Below are positions 18,160 through 25,394 of a stretch of DNA of 36,493 nucleotides, in pieces. A program made the position numbers and the translations under genes. How positions within the stretch are numbered: position 1 is the first letter of the stretch; every line of letters starts with the position of its first letter. Below the pieces are notes generated by a model. That model had not been told where the DNA came from. It worked only from the letters and a program-made list of their open reading frames with translations, and ran no database searches. Source of the stretch: RGIG6919 sp045531905 (GTDB lineage Bacteria; Bacillota; Clostridia; Lachnospirales; Lachnospiraceae); NCBI GenBank assembly GCA_045531905.1, contig JAZSEY010000010.1, forward strand, positions 1-36,493, in the 5' to 3' direction.

Positions 18160-19335
18160 CTATCTCCTTATCTTCTTTAAAATCAATTCCGCAATCTGCT
18201 CAGCTGCACTTCCGCTTTCTTTCAAACCAACCAAATCGTAATAATCCTCTAATGCCTGTTTATAGGTACATTCATCAAACTGATCTATATTGGCAATCAA
18301 TTCATCCATATCGTCTGCGAAAGGAAACGGCAATTCACGTAAATCCCAATATAACTCACGCTGTTCCTTCTGATATTTCTGATAATCACTGGCATATAAA
18401 AGCCCCATTCGCTTTAAAAAAGAAAAATCAAAAATACCACTAGAATAGTCCGTAATATAAACATCCGTGGCAATAATTAACTCTTGCATGTCCGGATATG
18501 CCGATACATCTTTAATGTGGTCATTCTGCTGAAACAGCACTTTGCCTTCATGCATCATCATTGGATGTAGTTTCACCAAAACAGTCCACTTACCATTGTA
18601 TTTCCTTACCAATTCCTGATGCAAGCGTTCTAAGTCTATATCAAACCAGCTATGGTCACCACCATTTCTAAAAGTCGGCGCATATAACACAATTCTTTCA
18701 TCTTCATGTAAACCTAATTGCTTTCGCACCTTAGTTTGAACACGCGAATTATCATTTTGAAAAAAAATGTCATTCTTCGGATAACCACATTCCAGTATCT
18801 CCCCTTTATATTGAAATGCCCGACGATACAACTCACTTAGCCATGTGCAATTGGAAATAAACAAATCAGCCAGTTTTACATTATGCTTTGTGGTGGCCAA
18901 ATAACCATAATCAAACTGCTCTTCAGCATCCAACTCTATTTTTTTCATTCCCAATCCACCATGCCAGGTTTCAATATAGAATTGACCTTTTCGTTTCCAG
19001 ATATAGACAGGCTTACTGTGGCTGTCCACCCATACCTTAGCGGTTGCCAATTCATAAAACATATCAACCGAGGGCCACTGCACCACCTTCACATAATCTG
19101 GTACATCGAAAGAATACCCTTTATGCTGTAGCCAAACAATTTGAATGTCAGGATTGTTCTCGTGTAATTTTTCTGAAATGTACCGTGGATTATCCCCATA
19201 GCATTTTCCACTAAAATTGCTAAACACGACCTTATCCTGCAATGGTAAAACAGAAAACGCACCACATATCAATTTCCCAATCATTGCCTTTATCGGTACA
19301 TACACCCGCACAAAGGCAGTTTTAAATGTAGACAT
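18160..19335 (-). CDS. CDP-glycerol:polyol-phosphate glycerophosphotransferase family protein (TagB/TagF-like)
   Basis: Single-domain member of the TagB/TagF family (391 residues, near the usual size of TagB). Seen are ETWHGG, with the catalytic-type His, VKLHPMM, TDVYITDYSSGIFDF and LYWDLRELPF, in family order. Such enzymes transfer glycerol phosphate (or ribitol phosphate) from the CDP donor to the lipid-linked acceptor at the inner membrane face. It may act as primer or as polymerase; sequence alone does not say. ATG at 19335 has GAGGG six bases upstream and is preferred to the GTG at 19347. It has its own promoter (19401-19429) and is divergent from a second family member. Confidence 0.9.
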   Translation of the reverse strand: MSTFKTAFVRVYVPIKAMIGKLICGAFSVLPLQDKVVFSNFSGKCYGDNPRYISEKLHENNPDIQIVWLQHKGYSFDVPDYVKVVQWPSVDMFYELATAKVWVDSHSKPVYIWKRKGQFYIETWHGGLGMKKIELDAEEQFDYGYLATTKHNVKLADLFISNCTWLSELYRRAFQYKGEILECGYPKNDIFFQNDNSRVQTKVRKQLGLHEDERIVLYAPTFRNGGDHSWFDIDLERLHQELVRKYNGKWTVLVKLHPMMMHEGKVLFQQNDHIKDVSAYPDMQELIIATDVYITDYSSGIFDFSFLKRMGLLYASDYQKYQKEQRELYWDLRELPFPFADDMDELIANIDQFDECTYKQALEDYYDLVGLKESGSAAEQIAELILKKIRR

Positions 19336-19400
19336 AGCTTCCCTCACTTGATTTTCGCTGACTTATTCTGCACATCATTCAACTGTTATCATACCGATAT

Positions 19401-19429
19401 ATTATATCAAACAAGCTCTTTGTCTTCAA
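19401..19429 (-). promoter_or_regulatory. Promoter of the minus-strand TagB-like gene
   Basis: -35 TTGAAG (19424-19429), 17 bases, -10 TATAAT (19401-19406) on the minus strand. Confidence 0.6.
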
Positions 19430-19461
19430 CCATCACACAGGACATTTATCCTCGGTTTCGA

Positions 19462-19490
19462 TTTACAGATTTTTTAAAATGTGGTATCTT
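19462..19490 (+). promoter_or_regulatory. Promoter of the plus-strand TagB/TagF-like gene
   Basis: -35 TTTACA (19462-19467), 17 bases, -10 TATCTT (19485-19490). It gives a leader of roughly 25 bases before the ATG at 19521. Confidence 0.5.
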
Positions 19491-19520
19491 AATCACATAT
19501 TATTTGTAGGAGCAACCTAT

Positions 19521-20693
19521 ATGAAATACCATATCAAATGCATTTTACAAAAGTTAATAGTAGTATTCCTGCTTCCATTTCGATTATGCCCAATTAAACA
19601 GGGGCAGATTTTGTTTTTAAGTTTGGAAGGCGGTTCTACTTTTGAATATTCTTGTAACCCAAAATATATTTGCGAGTATTTTCTGACAAATCCTTGCGAC
19701 AAACACCAACTTGTGTGGCTGTTTCGTCATCCAGAGAATTATTCTTTTTTAGAAGAACAGGGTATCAAAACAGGTAAGCACTTTACGCTGAAAGGCTTTT
19801 ATTATGCGCTAACTTCCCAATTTGTCATTACCAATGGAGGCTATCTTACATGGTTTCCATTTCGAAAGCAACAGACCGTTATCAACACCTGGCATGGTGG
19901 TGGCGCATATAAAAAATTAGAAAATGACATGAAGGGAGCAAACAAAGCTTCAGCCTCCCGCATGATGCATTCAGCCAATCATACAAGCCTATTTTTATCT
20001 AGTTCAAAACTGTTTACAGATTTCGTCATTCGCGGTGCTTTTGGATACCAAGGTGACATATTATCCTGCGGCATGCCAAGAAATGATTGTTTGCTCACAG
20101 ACAGTGACAAAGTTATCCAACGAAGCAAAGTTTTGAAACGTCTGCAATTACCTGATACCACAAAGATTGTTTTGTATACACCAACCTTTCGTGGGGAAAA
20201 TGCAACAGATTTTCAGCCACTGCAAGCAGACAGAATACTCTCCTTATTACAGGAGCAGGATGGCAAGGATTGGCAACTTTTATATCGGACACATGTACAG
20301 AGTCACAATTCTTCACAAATCGTTGGAACAGACAATTCTTGCATTGATGTGTCTAGCTACCCTGATACACAAGAACTCCTCTGTGCAGCTGATATGTTAA
20401 TCACAGATTATTCTTCGATTATTTGGGACTATTGCCTCACCGACAAACCTTTATTCTTATACACACCAGATTTTGAAAGTTACACCTTAGATAGAGGTTT
20501 TTATCTGGATATGAAGGAATGGGGCTATCCACTATGTCTTACGATGGACAATTTACTTGAACAAATTGAGAATGTACTGACTGAAAAAACATTTTTCAAT
20601 TCCAAGACACACAAAGAACTTCTTGGCAGTCTAGAAACCGGAAAAGCCGCAGAAGCAGTATACAACTATATCACACAAAAAGGACAGGAATAA
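19521..20693 (+). CDS. Second single-domain TagB/TagF-like glycerophosphotransferase
   Basis: 390-residue relative of the divergent neighbour, sharing NTWHGGGAYKK with the catalytic-type His, YRTHVQSH (where LHP would be usual), ADMLITDYSSIIWDY and FYLDMKEWGYP. A hydrophobic N-terminal stretch (LIVVFLLPF) may help it sit on the membrane. The expected role is transfer of a polyol-phosphate unit to the lipid-linked wall polymer. The start at 19521 has TAGGAG eight bases before it; an in-frame ATG at 19479 has no ribosome site. The gene stands alone on the plus strand among minus-strand operons and ends inside its own terminator hairpin. Confidence 0.9.
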   Translation: MKYHIKCILQKLIVVFLLPFRLCPIKQGQILFLSLEGGSTFEYSCNPKYICEYFLTNPCDKHQLVWLFRHPENYSFLEEQGIKTGKHFTLKGFYYALTSQFVITNGGYLTWFPFRKQQTVINTWHGGGAYKKLENDMKGANKASASRMMHSANHTSLFLSSSKLFTDFVIRGAFGYQGDILSCGMPRNDCLLTDSDKVIQRSKVLKRLQLPDTTKIVLYTPTFRGENATDFQPLQADRILSLLQEQDGKDWQLLYRTHVQSHNSSQIVGTDNSCIDVSSYPDTQELLCAADMLITDYSSIIWDYCLTDKPLFLYTPDFESYTLDRGFYLDMKEWGYPLCLTMDNLLEQIENVLTEKTFFNSKTHKELLGSLETGKAAEAVYNYITQKGQE

Positions 20694-20708
20694 ACTCCTG
20701 TCCTTTTT
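20677..20708. terminator. Bidirectional terminator overlapping a stop codon
   Basis: Arms AAAAAGGACAGGA (20677-20689) and TCCTGTCCTTTTT (20696-20708) with a six-base loop. The left arm encodes the last codons of the plus-strand transferase; the right arm ends one base before the stop of the convergent glycosyltransferase gene. Confidence 0.92.
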
Positions 20709-21446
20709 CTACATGTAATATTTTTTAAACCCATTATAAGCATACGTAATCCAGTGTCGTAAGGATGTAAACACGCCATATCCCGAATAACGGTATACCT
20801 TGTATGTCATCCATGCAGATTTGAATTTATTTCTGGATTTGGAGCCCTCACTTAAACGATATTTTAAATATGGCTCATCAATCCCAAGAGCCCAATCATG
20901 CTCTTTCAAAATCTGAATCCAGGTAATATAATCCTCATGACTGTCATCATGAGTCATTGGATACTTCAACATAACATCCCTTTTTACAACCACAGAGGAA
21001 CAAGAAATGCTATTATGCGTCAACAGTTCCTTCAAAGTGATACGTTCCTTTACCGGAATCATTCTGCCGGTACTCTCACCAGCAGGAGACATCAATTCTC
21101 TCGCTGTTCCGGAAAGCACCGCTCCCTGAGCCTCCATCATGGAAAGCTGTGCTTTTAATTTCCCTGGTGCCCACCAATCATCCGCGTCCAAAAATGCAAT
21201 ATACTCACCTTTTGCCAAAGTAACGCCATGATTTCTGCTCTTTGCCACTCCGAGATTGACTTCATTTTGAATCCAACGAACCCGCTCGTCATTCTCATAC
21301 TCTGCCATGACTTCCGGCAAATTGTCTGTTGATTGGTCATCTACAACCAGCACCTCAACATCCACTTCCTGCGTCAGAACAGAATCTATCGCCTGCTTAA
21401 TATATCTTGCACCGTTGTAGACGGGCATAATTACCGATACCTGCAT
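20709..21446 (-). CDS. Family 2 glycosyltransferase
   Basis: GT-A glycosyltransferase of 245 residues. VSVIMPVYNG (3-12), VVDDQSTD (34-41), GVAKSRNHG and the metal-binding DADD (87-90) are clear. No membrane segment is visible, though the C-terminus is rich in aromatic and basic residues and may bind the membrane. It lies 27 bases behind the polyprenyl-phosphate sugar phosphotransferase gene and is the last gene of that operon, so it probably adds the second or a later sugar of the lipid-linked unit. GGAGG stands four bases before the ATG. Sugar specificity is unknown. Confidence 0.9.
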   Translation of the reverse strand: MQVSVIMPVYNGARYIKQAIDSVLTQEVDVEVLVVDDQSTDNLPEVMAEYENDERVRWIQNEVNLGVAKSRNHGVTLAKGEYIAFLDADDWWAPGKLKAQLSMMEAQGAVLSGTARELMSPAGESTGRMIPVKERITLKELLTHNSISCSSVVVKRDVMLKYPMTHDDSHEDYITWIQILKEHDWALGIDEPYLKYRLSEGSKSRNKFKSAWMTYKVYRYSGYGVFTSLRHWITYAYNGFKKYYM

Positions 21447-21473
21447 ATATCCTCCACGCTGTGTCCAAATCCC

Positions 21474-22826
21474 CTACTTCTGTGCTGTAGTTTGATTTGC
21501 ATCCACACCTTCTGTATTTTCCTTTTGGAAAATAATCTTAAATGTCATTAATATCAATTTTAAATCTAAGAAAACTGAATAATTCTCCAAATACAATAAA
21601 TCCAATTTCAATTTATCGTATGGAGTTGTATTGTACTTGCCATACACCTGGGCATAACCAGTTAAGCCTGCCTTCATGGAAAGACGATAACTGAATTCTG
21701 GAATACTTTCCTCATACTGCTCCGCAATTTCCGGTCTTTCCGGTCTCGGACCTACAATGGACATATCGCCTCTGATAATATTAATCAACTGTGGCAATTC
21801 ATCCAAATGCGTTTTTCTCAAAAACTTACCAATTGGCGTAATTCTATCATCGTCCTTCATAGCAAGTCTGGCTCCATTTACCTCTGAATCCTGGCACATA
21901 CTTCTAAACTTATAAATCTTAAATACCTTTCCATTCAAGGTTAATCTATCCTGCTTATAGAACACAGGTCCCTTATCGTATAAATGTATAATCAGTGCCA
22001 CAACAATGAAAAATGGGGCTGTCACAATCAGCATCAAAAGTGAAATAACCAAATCCAAAATACGTTTAAAGAATCTCTGCTGGAAGTTCAAACCATTGTT
22101 CCTTGCCAATAACAATGGCGTATCAAACAAATGAATTGTATCCGTACCATTTAGGATAATATCTGAAATTTTTGGCGTCACATACACACGAATAGACTGC
22201 TGAAAACAATACTTTAAGATAATATTTCGTTCTTCCGCCGGCAAATCATATAAAATAATAGCCTCATAATGCGGAATCACTTCTTTAATCTTTTCCATAC
22301 CCTCTGAAATATTGATGGAAGCACGAATATTATACTTGTCATGTCTTCGTTCCATCTTAACAAGCATATCCTCATAATCATACTGACCATACACAACCAA
22401 CATCTGATGTGGAGGATATAACTTTCGATTCATGCACCGCGAGCACCACACCCACACAAATCCACAAATACCTTGCACTACCGTCATCACAATCAACGGT
22501 TTAAAATCCATGAACCAACGGTTAATCAGCGTCAACTGCAAATAGGTAACCATATTGGTAAAACATATCGCCAACACCTGTGAAAAGCTCACATCAATCG
22601 TCCGCAAATATCCTACCTTTAAAGCACCAAACACATGGGCAAACAACACATAAATAATAGCATATACCATAATCATAACGTAGTTACCACGTTCCCAGAA
22701 CGGAACAATAATTTTACTACTGTAAAAACCAAACCATGTATAACCAAATATAAATGCATGCATTGCTATATTTAATGCACTTGCCAAGGCCATTATTAAC
22801 TTTTTGTATTGATTCATATCTTTCAT
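21474..22826 (-). CDS. Polyprenyl-phosphate sugar-1-phosphate transferase (WbaP/CpsE type)
   Basis: Starts a surface glycan by moving a sugar-1-phosphate from a UDP-sugar to undecaprenyl phosphate. The N-terminal half has four or five membrane segments, a soluble Rossmann-like middle (LVVYGQYDYEDM) follows, and the C-terminal bacterial sugar transferase domain begins at a further membrane helix (KRILDLVISLLMLIVTAPFF), then GPVFYKQDR, YKFRSM, DELPQLINIIRGDMSIVGPRPE and GLTGYAQVYG. This is the polyisoprenyl-phosphate hexose-1-phosphate transferase family, unrelated to TagO. ATG at 22826 has GAGG seven bases upstream, better than the GTG at 22856. Its sugar cannot be read from sequence. No tagO is in the window, so it may be the starting enzyme of this locus. 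Confidence 0.93.
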   Translation of the reverse strand: MKDMNQYKKLIMALASALNIAMHAFIFGYTWFGFYSSKIIVPFWERGNYVMIMVYAIIYVLFAHVFGALKVGYLRTIDVSFSQVLAICFTNMVTYLQLTLINRWFMDFKPLIVMTVVQGICGFVWVWCSRCMNRKLYPPHQMLVVYGQYDYEDMLVKMERRHDKYNIRASINISEGMEKIKEVIPHYEAIILYDLPAEERNIILKYCFQQSIRVYVTPKISDIILNGTDTIHLFDTPLLLARNNGLNFQQRFFKRILDLVISLLMLIVTAPFFIVVALIIHLYDKGPVFYKQDRLTLNGKVFKIYKFRSMCQDSEVNGARLAMKDDDRITPIGKFLRKTHLDELPQLINIIRGDMSIVGPRPERPEIAEQYEESIPEFSYRLSMKAGLTGYAQVYGKYNTTPYDKLKLDLLYLENYSVFLDLKLILMTFKIIFQKENTEGVDANQTTAQK

Positions 22827-22855
22827 TTTGCTACCTCTTATGCAATTTCTATTCA

Positions 22856-23566
22856 CTATAAATTACGTAATGTTCCTCCACAAGCAGTGATGCACGCTTG
22901 CGCAAGCACATCCAAAGCATCAATAAAAAATGTATCGGTTAATAAATAATTCTCTCTGAACACTGAAAGCTCTGTACAGGCCAAAGCCACTGCATCACAC
23001 CCTTTATCACGCAAAGAATCTACAACAGCAGAAAAATCTGTCATACTGCCTTTATCACCCTTTTTAATTTGGTCATAAATAATCTTCATAACCTTTTCCT
23101 GCATATCCTCATCTGGATATATAGTTTCAATTCCATACTGCGAGAAAAACTTGCCATACAAATCCGACTTTACAGTTCCTGTTGTAGCCATCACTGCAAC
23201 CTTTTCGTGATGCATCTTCTTCGCATAAGAAGCTGTGGCCTCAATCATGTTAATAAAATGCCCATTTGTTGCTTTTGCAATGCGGTCTCCAAAATAATGG
23301 CAAGTATTACATGGAATTGCTACATAGTCGCTTTCTACATTCTGGAGTAATTGAATATCTTTCTCTAATATCTCCCAAAGTTCTTCTTGTTTCCCGGAAA
23401 TAATATATTCGGTACGATCCGGTAAGGAAGCATGGTTATAAATAAAAATATCTAAATGCTCTCTATCATTTTCCACTTTTGTGTGGTCAATAATTCTTTT
23501 AAAAAACACTTCTGTGGCTTCGGAACCCATACCACCTAAAATGCCTAGTCTTTTCTTATTCTGCAT
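22856..23566 (-). CDS. Aspartate/glutamate racemase family protein
   Basis: Cofactor-free amino-acid racemase fold of 236 residues. Both catalytic cysteines are present, Cys86 in IPCNTCH and Cys197 in ALACTELS, and the N-terminal GILGGMGSEAT (8-18) is the family start. D-aspartate is used in some peptidoglycan cross-bridges and D-glutamate in all stem peptides; which amino acid this enzyme uses is not visible. It lies between the cohesin-like protein and the sugar phosphotransferase, in what looks like one operon: 34 bases after the former, and its stop comes 29 bases before the next start. GGGAG lies about 13 bases before the ATG, a rather long spacing. Confidence 0.88.
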   Translation of the reverse strand: MQNKKRLGILGGMGSEATEVFFKRIIDHTKVENDREHLDIFIYNHASLPDRTEYIISGKQEELWEILEKDIQLLQNVESDYVAIPCNTCHYFGDRIAKATNGHFINMIEATASYAKKMHHEKVAVMATTGTVKSDLYGKFFSQYGIETIYPDEDMQEKVMKIIYDQIKKGDKGSMTDFSAVVDSLRDKGCDAVALACTELSVFRENYLLTDTFFIDALDVLAQACITACGGTLRNL

Positions 23567-23600
23567 AACCAGTTGTCATCTCCCATTTAATATTCGGCCA

Positions 23601-25364
23601 TTATTTTTCTTCTTCGCCCAAATTGATAATTGGAACAGGTGCTGTATCTTGCGATATAGGAGCTTGCTCAGATTTTGTTTCTGTTGATTCTCCATCTGTA
23701 GCCAAATCCAGTTTAGAAACTAACTCTGCCGCCTTTTGTTCCACTTCAGAGCCAACTATGCTTACTTTCTTGTCAGTAGTCTTTGATGCTTCTTGAACTT
23801 CATCTGTCTTCTTTTCGGCAACTATCATCTCCTCAGAATCCTTGACTTCAGCATCCGACTCATCATCTTTCGCTGCCAGCTTCACAGCAAATGAAATACT
23901 CATTGCCAGGAAAATGATAGCCAATAACGAAACAACTCCAACAATCAATAATAATATTTCGTATGAAATAATGCTTTGTAGTTTAGCCACCCCATTGTTA
24001 GCGACTGGTGCCACTTCCTCTGTGGTTGGTGCTACTGTAGCCACCTCTTCCTGTTCCACGGCCAAAGCATCTTCTATATATCGAATATAACTATTCTCAC
24101 TGGTATCATATAAATACAGACCTGCATCACCTGCTATGGTCTTTGCATACACAAGCAAAATCTCTGAATTGGATTCGTTAATATACCCTGGTATAATTTC
24201 TCCATTCATATTTACTTCAACGCTACGATATCCCTCTGGAATTACCACATCATCTGCAGCCTGCATAATAAATAATCTAGAGGCTTTTGTATTTAACTCC
24301 AGATATTTCATAAATCCACCAGTAGCGACATCATACATAAACCAGGTCTGCACTCCGGCAGTATCTAACAGGCAAACCAAGATAACAGCCTCGCCAGGAC
24401 CTGCAAATGCCATAATCTCTGAGCCCTGATATGCGGACACTATTTGGTTAAAATCTGTAGGTGCAACCACGCCATCTTCCTCTGTGGCAAAGGTATATGT
24501 AACCCCTTCTATCAAAACAGATAATGCTGATACTTCTTCTGTAGTATCTTCTGATGTTTCCGTTGTTTCCTCTGTCTCTGAACTCTCGGTAGTCTCTGTG
24601 CTTTCCGTAGAATTCTGTTCTTCTGTGCTAGTTTGTTCTTCTGTGGTATTCTCTGATTGTGCCTTTGTACAAACGATCTTGTATACCTTTTTATCCCCCG
24701 ATTCAGCGGTTACTGTAACCTTAACTGTATTTTGTCCTGCTTTTAGATTTTTATTGCCTGACACTTTCACAGATGCCTTATCATCCTTTGCTTTCGCACT
24801 GACCACTAACTCTTTTACATCAGAACCTACACTCACAGTATAACTTGTTGTGGCAGGGTCAAATGCTGGCGAAAGACTTCCCGGAGAAACAGATAGAGAA
24901 GATAAATTATTCTCTGTAGAAGCCTGCACATCTGCAGCAACCGTTACGGTAGCACCTGCGTGAGATATATTCACACTCTCTTCATTCCATGTATATGCTT
25001 CACCACCGGTTGTTGCAACCTTCGTCGAACCACTACCTACAGCCTTAAACTTTAAAGTGGCCTTCAAAGTCTTAGCAGAACCATCACCATAGCCGGCAAT
25101 ATTTACTGTACCACCGCCACCATTTCCAGAACCACTGCTGTATTCAATCACATTACTGTCATATGTTACTGCCATGGCATAGGAACCAATGGCTTCACTA
25201 CACTTCACTGATACCGTTACTGTAACACTATCCCCAACTTTTACACTAGACTTAGAAAGTGCAATCGTAACATTTACACTGGCAGCCTTAACACTGACAG
25301 GACACAAGGTCATCACCATAGACAGTATTAACAACCATGCCATCATTTTTTTTATTACTTTCAT
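23601..25364 (-). CDS. Membrane-anchored surface protein with cohesin-like and cadherin-like domains
   Basis: Type I membrane protein of 587 residues. Order: signal peptide (1-27, ending VKA), cohesin-like beta sandwich (about 29-145; VKVGDSVTVTVSV, MAVTYDSNVIEY and LKFKAVGSGSTKV are family-like), cadherin-like beta-sandwich module (about 153-237; LSSLSVSPGSLSPAFDPATT), a linker almost wholly Thr, Ser and Glu, a globular part (about 280-430), one membrane helix (about 466-496) and an acidic cytoplasmic tail of about 91 residues. The gene 30 bases upstream codes for a glucosaminidase with a C-terminal dockerin, so this protein may hold that enzyme at the cell surface; the pairing is inference. 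GGAGG stands nine bases before the ATG. The cohesin call rests on pattern and not on a profile search. Confidence 0.78.
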   Translation of the reverse strand: MKVIKKMMAWLLILSMVMTLCPVSVKAASVNVTIALSKSSVKVGDSVTVTVSVKCSEAIGSYAMAVTYDSNVIEYSSGSGNGGGGTVNIAGYGDGSAKTLKATLKFKAVGSGSTKVATTGGEAYTWNEESVNISHAGATVTVAADVQASTENNLSSLSVSPGSLSPAFDPATTSYTVSVGSDVKELVVSAKAKDDKASVKVSGNKNLKAGQNTVKVTVTAESGDKKVYKIVCTKAQSENTTEEQTSTEEQNSTESTETTESSETEETTETSEDTTEEVSALSVLIEGVTYTFATEEDGVVAPTDFNQIVSAYQGSEIMAFAGPGEAVILVCLLDTAGVQTWFMYDVATGGFMKYLELNTKASRLFIMQAADDVVIPEGYRSVEVNMNGEIIPGYINESNSEILLVYAKTIAGDAGLYLYDTSENSYIRYIEDALAVEQEEVATVAPTTEEVAPVANNGVAKLQSIISYEILLLIVGVVSLLAIIFLAMSISFAVKLAAKDDESDAEVKDSEEMIVAEKKTDEVQEASKTTDKKVSIVGSEVEQKAAELVSKLDLATDGESTETKSEQAPISQDTAPVPIINLGEEEK

Positions 25365-25394
25365 CTTATCGTTCCTCCTGCCAGTATTCCAATC

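Noticed and set aside
24484..24843. 119-codon plus-strand frame of Ser, Val and Asp repeats
   Set aside because: It is the complement of the Thr/Ser/Glu linker of the cohesin-like protein.
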